Below, one piece after another: positions 1 through 5,849 of a stretch of DNA of 7,651 nt. The position numbers and the translations under genes were made by a program. Location: assembly GCA_046541115.1 (NCBI GenBank), contig JBKHDX010000221.1, positions 1 to 7,651 of the forward strand, given 5' to 3'. The notes under the pieces were generated by a model. That model was given only the letters and a program-made list of their open reading frames with translations, did no database searches and was not told where the DNA came from. The DNA comes from Jaaginema sp046541115 (lineage in GTDB: Bacteria > Cyanobacteriota > Cyanobacteriia > Cyanobacteriales > Spirulinaceae). The stretch's first letter is position 1. Every line of letters begins with the position of its first letter.

Positions 1-659
1 AATTTCAACGCTAAAGTTAACCCGTCTGCAATGGGAAGTAAACTAATTTTGACCCGGCTATCTTGCGCCAATTTTTCATTAAACGCTCGTATCTTTTTAG
101 TCCGATTATCTTGTACTTCCGGGTCAGCCACACGCCCCGACCACAATACATTATCAATGGCAATTACGCCCCCCGGACGCAATAATTGTAAAGCTTTTTC
201 GTAGTAGTTACTATAGTTACTTTTGTCCGCATCAATAAAGGCAAAATCAAAAGTATTACTATGATTTTCAGCAATAAGTTTATCTAGAGTTTCCAAGGCT
301 GGCGCAAGCCGCAAATCAATTTTTTCTGCGACCCCTGCTTGCTGCCAGAATTGTTGCGCGATCGCGGTATATTCTTCGCTAATATCACAAGCAATTACTT
401 GACCATCTGGGGGTAAGGCTAAAGCCACAACCAAGGCACTATAACCTGTAAATACGCCAATTTCTAAGGTTTTTTTGGCGTTCAAAACCTGGACTAAAAA
501 TGACATAAACTGCCCTTGTTCCGGGGCAATTTGCATCACAGCCATAGGCTGTTTTGCCGTTTCGATTCGTAGCTGTTTTAAAACTTCAGATTCTTGGACA
601 GAAACGGACTGAATATAATGCAGTAGGGAATCATTAAGACTGATTGTTTTAGAAGACAT
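1..659 (-). CDS. SAM-dependent O-methyltransferase, CCoAOMT-like family (3' end cut by window edge)
   Basis: Class I, cation-dependent O-methyltransferase of the caffeoyl-CoA OMT-like family, expected to move a methyl group from S-adenosylmethionine to a catechol-type hydroxyl in the cytoplasm. Reading from ATG at 659 gives 219 codons and two further bases. The frame is still open at base 1, but the ending ADGLTLALK is the usual C-terminal motif of the family, so only one or a few codons are missing. SAM motif I is TLEIGVFTGYS (residues 64-74), with the acidic residue after strand 2 at CDIS (D92). FIDADK (141-146) and IDN (168-170) supply the expected metal ligands (D143, D169, N170) and the catalytic lysine K146. 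Length (about 220 aa) is normal. The natural substrate cannot be read from the sequence; small cyanobacterial members are promiscuous on phenylpropanoid-like catechols in vitro. No strong ribosome binding site is visible upstream. Confidence 0.9.
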   Translation of the reverse strand, partial: MSSKTISLNDSLLHYIQSVSVQESEVLKQLRIETAKQPMAVMQIAPEQGQFMSFLVQVLNAKKTLEIGVFTGYSALVVALALPPDGQVIACDISEEYTAIAQQFWQQAGVAEKIDLRLAPALETLDKLIAENHSNTFDFAFIDADKSNYSNYYEKALQLLRPGGVIAIDNVLWSGRVADPEVQDNRTKKIRAFNEKLAQDSRVKISLLPIADGLTLALK

Positions 660-666
660 AATTGTG

Positions 667-838
667 TTTACCTGTGAAATGAAAATACCATATACCCAGA
701 AATTATTATAATCTCGTTTCTTGGTTCTACCCAGGGATGCAAAAATGAGGATTACCCTCGATTCTACAATAGAAATTTTATCAAGAAAAATCTAAATGCG
801 TATTTACCCTTGAGATGAAAATACCATATACCCATAAA
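667..838. repeat. Pair of 36-bp direct repeats in the intergenic region
   Basis: Copies at 667-702 and 803-838 match at 32 of 36 positions and share an exact 20-mer (679-698 and 815-834, starting ATGAAAATACC and ending TATACCCA). They are 136 bp apart, start to start. The first copy lies just upstream of the O-methyltransferase start (659), so it falls in that gene's leader or promoter region on the minus strand. They may be paired regulatory sites or the result of a local duplication. Between the copies I see only AT-rich sequence with no credible ORF. Confidence 0.7.
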
Positions 839-907
839 CTATGATTCTATTCCGTAAGCGATAACAATTTGTTGTCAAAAATATTAGACTTAGGGCTAGT
901 TCCGAGC

Positions 908-913
908 TATAAT
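908..913 (+). promoter_or_regulatory. Possible -10 element upstream of the MEKHLA gene
   Basis: A perfect TATAAT lies about 100 bp upstream of the MEKHLA start at 1011, in an AT-rich context. No good -35 box is at the proper spacing, so it is a weak prediction. Some cyanobacterial promoters use only a -10 element plus an activator. Confidence 0.3.
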
Positions 914-1010
914 ATTAATTTAAAATAATAGCCAATATAAAGCGCGATCGCATTAACGATAAACCCTAATTATTTTAATCTAAAAATTCCTTTAATTCAC
1001 AACAGCGCGG

Positions 1011-1472
1011 ATGATTGAACCCTGGCAAAACCCCACCATTATTGCACACAGTCAACTGCTTCTCAATAGCTTTCAGCATTGGACAGGGCAGGAATTATTC
1101 AAAGTAACCGGAACCCCAACAGAACAAGCCCACCAGCTATTTTACGCCCCTTTTGTCTTAGTTTCCCACAACACAGAAGACGACCCCATTTTCAACTACG
1201 GCAATCAGCAAGCCTTGGCTTTGTGGGAATTAAATTGGTCTGAGTTTACGCAAATGCCTTCGCGCAAAACGGCTGAACATACACTCAGAGAAGACCGTCA
1301 GCGTTTGCTACAAGACACCGCCGCTAAAGGGTTTGGAGAGTTTGCCGGGGTGCGGATTTCGAGTACCGGAAAACGTTTTAAAATTAAACGGGGCTTGCTG
1401 TGGAATGTAGTAGATAAAGAGTCTCGCTACTGCGGTCAAGCTGCCACCTATAACGATTACGAGTTTATATGA
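1011..1472 (+). CDS. MEKHLA-domain protein
   Basis: A 153-aa soluble protein that I recognise as a stand-alone MEKHLA-domain protein, a PAS-like fold common in cyanobacteria and also found at the C-terminus of plant HD-ZIP III factors. Characteristic stretches are APFVLVSHNTEDDPIFNYGN (about 46-65), ALWELNWSEFTQMPSRKTAE (70-89) and the C-terminal segment with RISSTGKRF and GQAATYND. No signal peptide or membrane segment is seen. The family is thought to sense small molecules or redox state by analogy with PAS domains, but no ligand is established. The stop codon overlaps the start of the next gene (ATGA, 1469-1472), so the two are probably translated from one mRNA and coupled. No clear Shine-Dalgarno sequence precedes ATG 1011. 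Confidence 0.85.
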   Translation: MIEPWQNPTIIAHSQLLLNSFQHWTGQELFKVTGTPTEQAHQLFYAPFVLVSHNTEDDPIFNYGNQQALALWELNWSEFTQMPSRKTAEHTLREDRQRLLQDTAAKGFGEFAGVRISSTGKRFKIKRGLLWNVVDKESRYCGQAATYNDYEFI

Positions 1473-2089
1473 AAATTTTAGCCGGGGGAGTCCTCGCGTC
1501 TTTTATCACTCTGAGTCAACCCGTCTATGCCCTTCCCCAAGCCAATGTAGACGCAGTTGCCCAACATCTTATCGGTGTTATGGATACCTCAGCCCAAGCC
1601 GAACAAATTTCAGACATTCCTAGGGTCCGCATGACCACCTGTGAAGTCACCGTAGAGGGCGCAAACGGGCGCTTTTTGTACCAAGAACAAGCCCTTACCC
1701 GCAACCTCGACCAACCCTATCGCCAGCGTTTTCTACGTCTCAGCTTGGGCGATGACGGCGAAACCGTCGAATCTCGCACCTACACCCCAGAAAATCCCGA
1801 AACCTGGATAGGTTTGTGCGAACAACCCAGAGTTGAGCGAATTGTCGGGCGCGATCGCATCACTGATGGCAATTGTAGCGTTTATCTCGTTCCCTGGCAC
1901 AATCTCTACATTGGTCACACCCAACCCGGCGGTTGTCCGGCAGACTTTCGCGGCGCAGTCAAAGTCACCAACACGATTGTACTACACAGCGCAGGCATGA
2001 ACACCTGGGATCGCGGTTTCAATGCCCAAGGGGAACAAGTGTGGGGGGCAGAGTCTCGTCCTTATCAATTTCGCTGGCAGGACAGCTAA
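1469..2089 (+). CDS. CpcT/CpeT-family (phycobiliprotein lyase-like) protein with signal peptide
   Basis: A 206-aa protein of the CpcT/CpeT family, whose studied members attach phycobilin to beta-phycocyanin or help with phycoerythrin bilins. Family hallmarks are YQEQAL (71-76), PYRQRFLRL (83-91), NLYIGHTQPGGCPADFRGA (about 145-163) and the C-terminal GMNTWDRGFNAQGEQVWGAE (176-195). Residues 1-21 look like a Sec signal peptide: MK, a hydrophobic stretch, then VYA before LPQ. The mature part has four cysteines (C58, C117, C136, C156), which could form disulfides outside the cytoplasm. Classical bilin lyases act in the cytoplasm, so this is more likely an exported paralogue than the true CpcT, and no symbol is given. 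It overlaps the upstream MEKHLA gene by ATGA and ends just before the terminator at 2088. Confidence 0.85.
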   Translation: MKILAGGVLASFITLSQPVYALPQANVDAVAQHLIGVMDTSAQAEQISDIPRVRMTTCEVTVEGANGRFLYQEQALTRNLDQPYRQRFLRLSLGDDGETVESRTYTPENPETWIGLCEQPRVERIVGRDRITDGNCSVYLVPWHNLYIGHTQPGGCPADFRGAVKVTNTIVLHSAGMNTWDRGFNAQGEQVWGAESRPYQFRWQDS

Positions 2090-2120
2090 AACCCCGGTTT
2101 CTTGAAAAAACCGGGGTTTT
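2088..2120. terminator. Bidirectional rho-independent terminator between convergent genes
   Basis: A 13-bp perfect stem (AAAACCCCGGTTT at 2088-2100 with its complement at 2108-2120) surrounds a 7-nt loop. The arms provide T tracts in both directions. It starts within the stop codon of the CpcT/CpeT-like gene and lies 7 bp beyond the nrdB stop (2127), so it should end both transcripts. Confidence 0.85.
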
Positions 2121-2126
2121 GTTTAC

Positions 2127-2513
2127 TTAAATCTCATCCCAACCGCTAATTCCCGACGACATCACATAGCTTGTTACCGTCGCTTCAAAGAAATTAGACT
2201 TCGTATTGCCATCTTTTTTCGTATCCGAAAAACGCTCTAAATGAGTGTAAGGACTCTTTTGGTATTTGGCATCTTTGTACAAAGATTCTAAGCCAATTGC
2301 CCGTAAACGAATGTTGGCAAGATACTTAGTATATTGTTCCGTACTTTGTTCGGTAATTCCCAAAATATTATTACCGACAATATGATTTGTCCATTGACAT
2401 TCATGCTTTACGGCTGTATCAAACATTTCGTAAATCATATCTACAGAATGGGGGAAAACCTGCATGGCTTCTACTACCACTCGTTGATACAAACGAACGT
2501 GCGATAACTCATC
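2127..2513 (-). CDS. nrdB: Ribonucleotide reductase class I small subunit, exon 2 (C-terminal part)
   Basis: Codons 230-357 of NrdB plus the TAA stop. It begins with DELSHVRLYQ, which holds the last two metal ligands of the diiron centre: E231 and H234, equivalent to E238 and H241 of E. coli NrdB. It continues through the C-terminal helices to the end GISGWDEI. The acidic C-terminal tail is what docks to the large subunit in this family. The exon has no natural start of its own; an in-frame TTG at 2525 belongs to the intron. It must be joined to 2881-3567 by removal of the group I intron at 2514-2880, which restores INR-DELSH in phase 0. The spliced protein is 357 aa, a normal length. Confidence 0.93.
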   Translation of the reverse strand, partial: DELSHVRLYQRVVVEAMQVFPHSVDMIYEMFDTAVKHECQWTNHIVGNNILGITEQSTEQYTKYLANIRLRAIGLESLYKDAKYQKSPYTHLERFSDTKKDGNTKSNFFEATVTSYVMSSGISGWDEI

Positions 2514-2880
2514 CTTTATGTTCAAGTAAGTTCGCTACGCTTACCCCGCCTTTATAAGGCTGCTGTCCGTCACCGAACAGAACAGACTATATCATTATCC
2601 CTTAAAGGGATACCTCCCGTTTCGGAGCGCTTGCTCCTACGCTGTTATCAGCTAGTCGTTGCACCTTGTCTTCCTTAATTTCCCAGATTTTTTTCCACAT
2701 CCGCTTGGCGCGAATATGACTTACAGTAGACGGGTTTACACTATATTTTTCAGCAACTATATTTAACAATAAAAAGGAAGACCTTGGCTCAGGATTGTCT
2801 TAATTTGGTGTATTAAGATGTCCCCTGAATTAGAGAGGTTTTTCAATCAGAATTACTCCTGAAAGCCGCTATAAGTATTA
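2514..2880 (-). ncRNA. Group I self-splicing intron in nrdB (367 nt)
   Basis: The 5' site follows CGT (2881). Exon CCGU pairs with intron GCGG (2869-2866), ending in the conserved U-G wobble. The 3' site follows G2514; exon AUGAGU pairs with ACUUAU (2876-2871) as P10. Core: P4 TCAGG/CCTGA (2828-2824, 2793-2789); P5 TCTTAAT/ATTAAGA (2818-2812, 2804-2798); the classic AATCCTGAGCCAAG junction (2795-2782); P6a GTCTTCCTT/AAGGAAGAC (2782-2774, 2676-2668); P7 GACTA/TAGTC (2657-2653, 2589-2585); P8 TATCCC/GGGATA (2612-2607, 2601-2596). A three-hairpin 3' domain follows, with a GTGA loop (2573-2570) and a GTAGCGA loop (2538-2532). The IA subgroup is my inference from extra pairing between P3 and P7. 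The first intron codon is TAA, so unspliced mRNA stops at the junction. Confidence 0.93.
2677..2775 (-). pseudogene. Relic of a homing endonuclease C-terminal helix-turn-helix in the intron P6 loop
   Basis: On the minus strand from 2760 the frame reads IVAEKYSVNPSTVSHIRAKR, then MWKKIWEI to 2677. This closely resembles the DNA-binding helix-turn-helix tail (NUMOD/IENR1-like repeat) of HNH homing endonucleases found in group I introns: a leading 'AEKY.V..STVS.IR' and a tryptophan/lysine tail. It lies exactly inside the loop of the P6a stem (2773-2677). No HNH or GIY-YIG catalytic domain remains; the frame opens only at 2799 and closes at TAA 2604-2602. It therefore looks like what is left after internal deletion of an endonuclease gene, and probably makes no active protein. 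The similarity is judged by eye. Confidence 0.65.
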
Positions 2881-3567
2881 ACGGTTAATCATCTTGAACA
2901 CATCTGCACTCCCCGGCATTAACATTCGGGAGGCTAGATTGTAGAAGAAGATAAAACCATTGTAAAAATACATTCCCTCTAGCAAATAATCAGCCATGAG
3001 AGCGATGAAATAGTTTTCTTGGGTAGGATTAGAAACGTATTTTTGATATAATCCCGCCACAAATTCACAACGACCCAATAGCACTTTATCGGTGCGCCAA
3101 AAATCATAAACTTCTTGGCGACGTTCTGGGGGAATAATACTTTCAATTAAGTATTGATAGCTGTGATTGTGCATGGCTTCTTGGGAAATTTGTTCGGCCA
3201 TACATAAGCTGATTTCCGGTGCAGTCACGCTGCTTTTAATGTGTGGAATATTGCAAGTTTGAACCGAATCAAGAAAGGTTAAATAACTCAAGATTCCTTC
3301 ATAAGCATAGCGTTCTTCTGGGGTTAAGTTCCAGTAATCAACGACATCTTGGGTTACGTCTAATTTTTGCGGAATCCAGAACTGCTCCCGCATTTGCATA
3401 TATAATCCAACGGCCCAAGAATAGCGGACATCGTTGAGTTGCATGAGGTTTGTGGTTTCCCCAAACCACATGGTTCGATGAGCAACATCATCATTGCCTT
3501 GAGGGTTGAAAATGGGGCTGACAGGCATTGCACCCGCTTGGTTAATCGTAGGCGAAAATGGAGTCAT
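2881..3567 (-). CDS. nrdB: Ribonucleotide reductase class I small subunit, exon 1 (N-terminal part)
   Basis: Codons 1-229 of NrdB, the beta subunit that houses the diiron centre and tyrosyl radical used by NrdA to reduce ribonucleotides. Visible key residues, by comparison with E. coli NrdB, are D100 (in TFLDSVQ), E130 and H133 (QEAMHNHSY), the radical tyrosine Y137, and E197 (LLEGMYFY). The tyrosine makes this a classical tyrosyl-radical type rather than a Phe/Leu variant. The exon ends INR, immediately before the DExxH metal-ligand motif on exon 2. ATG 3567 is chosen because it precedes a typical short cyanobacterial N-terminus; the Shine-Dalgarno sequence is weak. It lies 203 bp downstream of nrdA, with a terminator between, so it may have its own promoter. 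Confidence 0.93.
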
Positions 3568-3669
3568 ACTTGCCGATTTTTACAAACAAAAAGTCAGGTC
3601 TACGGCTCGTATTATAACAAATGTAATTGGGGAGGTTCGGATTTTAAAATAAAAAATAAACAATCTATA

Positions 3670-3675
3670 ATTATA
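3670..3675 (-). promoter_or_regulatory. Possible -10 element for nrdB
   Basis: A TATAAT hexamer on the minus strand lies about 100 bp upstream of the nrdB start, in a very AT-rich stretch (3640-3710) beyond the nrdA terminator. No good -35 box is seen (TTACCA at 3701-3696 is 20 bp away), so this is a weak call. It would fit separate transcription of nrdB. Confidence 0.25.
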
Positions 3676-3710
3676 TTTTTAAATATAGGGAAATTTGGTA
3701 ATGTAATTAC

Positions 3711-3740
3711 TAAAAGAAAAGAGTGAGAAAAACTCACTCT
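3711..3740 (-). terminator. Rho-independent terminator downstream of nrdA
   Basis: On the minus strand AGAGTGAG and CTCACTCT form an 8-bp perfect stem (3740-3733 with 3727-3720) around TTTTT. It is followed by a T-rich tract (3719-3711, TTTTCTTTTA). It lies 31 bp past the nrdA stop and would end or attenuate transcription before nrdB. Confidence 0.8.
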
Positions 3741-3770
3741 ACAAAAACTTTTTCCGACAATTACAGCAAT

Positions 3771-5078
3771 TTAATTGGCACAAGAAATACAGCCTTCGGT
3801 GGCATCTTTGTAGGCATCTTTTTGAACCGTTCTGATGTAGTAAATTGCTTTACAATCGGATTCCCAAGCTAACATCAAAGTGTCAAAAATATCTTTAGCT
3901 TTGAGGCTGCGTTCGGGTTCGTCGGGGAAGTAAACGCCAGCATTAAGATTGAAAACTAATTCCATTGAAATCCCGGTATCAATCCATTTTTGAATGGTGG
4001 CAACTGCTTTGATTACGGTGTCTTGAGGAAGGGATTTGTTTTCAGCATAATACCAGAAGCGATCGCCAATAAAGGGAGGTGCAATGGGAACTGTACCTTT
4101 GGCCCATTTATCGTAGAAGAAACGGCTGTAAACGGGCAATACAGAGGCGGTACAGCCTTGAACGAGGGAGGAGGAGGTATTGGGCGCGATCGCGGTAATA
4201 TGACTGTTACGAATACCGTAGAGTTGAATCAGTTGGGATAATTCTAACCAGCGATCGCCCTGGGTGGCATTTTCAGTAAACCATTCTACAGGTTTTGCGC
4301 CAATCAGATGTCCTTTACTCCACTCACTCCCCGCAAATGCCGGATAAGCCCCTCTTTCTTTAGCCAATTCCATCGACGCATGAGTACAGTAATAACCCAC
4401 ATCTTCAAATAAAGCGTCAATTTCGGACAGGTGATTGTAAGACAAACGGCGCTTCGCTAACCAATCTGCTAATCCCATCGCGCCAACGCCAATGGTACGA
4501 TAACGGTTGTTATGGGCTTCACTTTCAGCGAAAGGTGAAGTCGTGATTTCGATGGTATTGTCGAGAATCCTAACGGCTAATTGGCAGATTTCTGGTAATT
4601 CCTCAGACTCGATATTAGCCAAGTTTAAAGAATCGAGGTTGCAGGTGTGGGCAAATTGTCCTGGTGTAACATTAGACCAGGATTCACAACACAAATTTAC
4701 CCCAGGAATGTACCCTTCATGTTGGTTAGGATTGGCCTTGTTAATCGTATCTTTGAAGGCAATATAAGGCATTCCCGTTTCCACTTGGGAACGCATAATG
4801 TTTTTGAACAATTCCCGCGCTGAAACTTTCTTATAGAGGGTGAGTTTGGGATTTTTGCTGTCTAGGTTTGGATTAGGTTCGCTGTCGAGATTGGCTTCGA
4901 GATGACGATAAGCTTCCTCGAATTTGCTTCCCCAAAGTTCGGCTAATTCAATACCAAATTTCTCCCGCACTTCATAAGGGTCTAGCAATGTCCAGTCTTG
5001 TCGATCCCGGACGCGACGCATAAATTCGTCAGTGACGACTAATTGGGGGAAAATATCGTAAGCTTTACGGCGTTGATC
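3771..5078 (-). CDS. nrdA: Ribonucleotide reductase class I large subunit, exon 3 (catalytic and C-terminal part)
   Basis: Codons 330-764 of NrdA plus stop. It carries most of the catalytic barrel. NLCCE gives N457, C459 (thiyl radical) and E461, equivalent to E. coli N437/C439/E441. AHTCNLDSLN gives C475, equivalent to C462. The tyrosine pair Y742-Y743 (AIYYIRT) relays the radical from NrdB. The C-terminal CISCAN supplies a CxxC pair (C759, C762), which the family uses to shuttle reducing equivalents to the active site. The exon starts with DQRRKAYDIF and joins exon 2 as ENG-DQRR once the intron at 5079-5453 is removed. The TTG at 5081 that makes this look like a separate gene lies in the intron and is not a real start. 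Confidence 0.94.
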   Translation of the reverse strand, partial: DQRRKAYDIFPQLVVTDEFMRRVRDRQDWTLLDPYEVREKFGIELAELWGSKFEEAYRHLEANLDSEPNPNLDSKNPKLTLYKKVSARELFKNIMRSQVETGMPYIAFKDTINKANPNQHEGYIPGVNLCCESWSNVTPGQFAHTCNLDSLNLANIESEELPEICQLAVRILDNTIEITTSPFAESEAHNNRYRTIGVGAMGLADWLAKRRLSYNHLSEIDALFEDVGYYCTHASMELAKERGAYPAFAGSEWSKGHLIGAKPVEWFTENATQGDRWLELSQLIQLYGIRNSHITAIAPNTSSSLVQGCTASVLPVYSRFFYDKWAKGTVPIAPPFIGDRFWYYAENKSLPQDTVIKAVATIQKWIDTGISMELVFNLNAGVYFPDEPERSLKAKDIFDTLMLAWESDCKAIYYIRTVQKDAYKDATEGCISCAN

Positions 5079-5453
5079 CAACTTGCCACGTTCAACCTAG
5101 ATCGCTACTCTAAGCCCGTTTGAAAATCAAACCGCTTGCACTTTCACACAAGATCAGACTATATCTTCTTCCGTTCGTATCTTTAAAAGTAACGGAGGTC
5201 GCCTGTTTTCTTCCCGCTTAGGAATACTTTAGTCTTTGAAGTTTTTACCATTAAAACCTGGTAATTTACCTGCTGATTGCCCATTTTTAAAAGCAACTGT
5301 TTTACAACTTTTGCTTTATCCTTTAACTTTTTTCTGCTCTCGCTCCAGGACGTTTATCGTTACCGATTCCGCTTTGGCATAAAGGCTTTAGGGGTTTCCA
5401 GCAATTAAGGCGATTTTCACTAACAAGTTACCTTGCTAGGCGGCAATCAATTT
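5079..5453 (-). ncRNA. Group I self-splicing intron 2 of nrdA (375 nt)
   Basis: The 5' site follows GGT (5454). Exon CGGU pairs with GCCG (5444-5441), with the U-G wobble at the junction. The 3' site follows G5079; exon GAUCAA pairs with UUGAUU (5450-5445) as P10. Core: P4 GCTG/CAGC (5402-5399, 5275-5272); P6a TTACCA/TGGTAA (5264-5259, 5250-5245); P7 GACTA/TAGTC (5234-5230, 5161-5157); P8 TCCGTT/AACGGA. The 3' domain has a hairpin with a GAAA loop (5145-5142), then GTTTG/CAAAC (5132-5128, 5122-5118), then a hairpin with the GTAGCGA loop (5108-5102). The P5 region is longer than in its relatives by roughly 80-90 nt and includes an extra AAGCAA/TTGCTT stem. That stretch has stops in the frame I translated, and no endonuclease is recognised. 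An in-frame TAG after five intron codons would stop unspliced translation. Confidence 0.92.
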
Positions 5454-5540
5454 ACCGTTTTCGGTTTGCATCTCTAGAAATTCAGGGACATCGAGATGCC
5501 AGTTATCTAGACTTACCGTGACAGCCCCAGCGCGTCTTCC
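5454..5540 (-). CDS. nrdA: Ribonucleotide reductase class I large subunit, exon 2 (29 codons)
   Basis: An 87-bp internal exon encoding GRRAGAVTV, SLDNWHLDVPEF and LEMQTENG (codons 301-329 of NrdA). It is too short and lacks a start, so ORF callers miss it. Identity is clear because it exactly fills the gap between NQG (exon 1) and DQRRKAY (exon 3). It also matches the conserved large-subunit segment in which VNQGG is followed by a basic turn and a W-H-L strand. Both boundaries are phase 0 and are set by the P1/P10 pairings of the flanking introns. Confidence 0.92.
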
Positions 5541-5849
5541 CATGTATGTTCAATTAGAGTCGCTACTTCTAACCCGTCCTTTTGGACTGCTATCTGTCAC
5601 CAGATAGATCGGACTATATCTTAATCCCAAAGTATGGGATTCTCCCTGTTTCCACTGTCAATCGCTTACAGTGTAGTGTAAAGACGTTTTAAATAACGTT
5701 TTTACATTTAGTCTCTGAACCTTCAAAGTGTTTTGACTTTGCTTGGCTGCTGATTGTCTCATATTGTGCGCTGATAACTAACATGAGAGTTCCCAGCAAT
5801 TAAGGGAGTGTTTCACAATGATTTACACCATTGAGGGGCAGAAAAATTT
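5541..5849 (-). ncRNA. Group I self-splicing intron 1 of nrdA (309 nt)
   Basis: The 5' site follows GGT (5850). Exon GGGU pairs with GCCC (5839-5836), with the junction U-G wobble. The 3' site follows G5541; exon GGAAGA pairs with TTTTCT (5845-5840) as P10. Core: P4 GCTG/CAGC (5797-5794, 5752-5749); P5 TCTCAT/ATGAGA (5788-5783, 5762-5757); P6a CAAAGT/ACTTTG (5741-5736, 5729-5724); P7 GACTA/TAGTC (5713-5709, 5616-5612); P8 AATCCC/GGGATT (5641-5636, 5628-5623). The 3' domain is CTATCTG/CAGATAG closed by a GTGA loop (5600-5597), GTCC/GGAC (5587-5584, 5579-5576), and TTAGA/TCTAA around GTAGCGA (5566-5560). This is the most compact of the three, with no trace of an endonuclease. Reading through from exon 1 adds eight codons before a TAA. 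Confidence 0.94.

Larger units (their letters stand above)
660..1010. other. AT-rich divergent intergenic region
   Basis: This 351-bp spacer separates two divergent genes, the O-methyltransferase (minus) and the MEKHLA gene (plus). It contains the 36-bp direct repeats, one HIP1 octamer (944-951) and two perfect TATAAT hexamers: 705-710 reading on the minus strand and 908-913 on the plus strand. Neither hexamer has a convincing TTGACA-like partner at 16-18 bp. No RNA gene or small ORF with support was seen. Confidence 0.55.

Noticed and set aside
2127..3567. nrdB as two separate genes or as a pseudogene
   Set aside because: The gap is a complete group I intron with P1, P10 and P7, and the joined frame restores INR-DELSH and all metal ligands, so an interrupted functional gene is the better reading.
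3439..3726. Plus-strand frame over the nrdB start and the nrdA-nrdB spacer
   Set aside because: Half of it is antisense to conserved nrdB sequence and the rest is low-complexity AT-rich DNA ending in the terminator.
3990..4767. Plus-strand open frames at 3990-4241 and 4507-4767
   Set aside because: They lie antisense to nrdA exon 3, have no recognisable protein and are shadows of the conserved coding strand.
5079..5849. Inteins or group II introns as the cause of the nrdA gaps
   Set aside because: The gaps are full of stop codons, so they are not inteins. They lack the GUGYG start and domain V of group II introns and have clear group I P4/P7 sequences.
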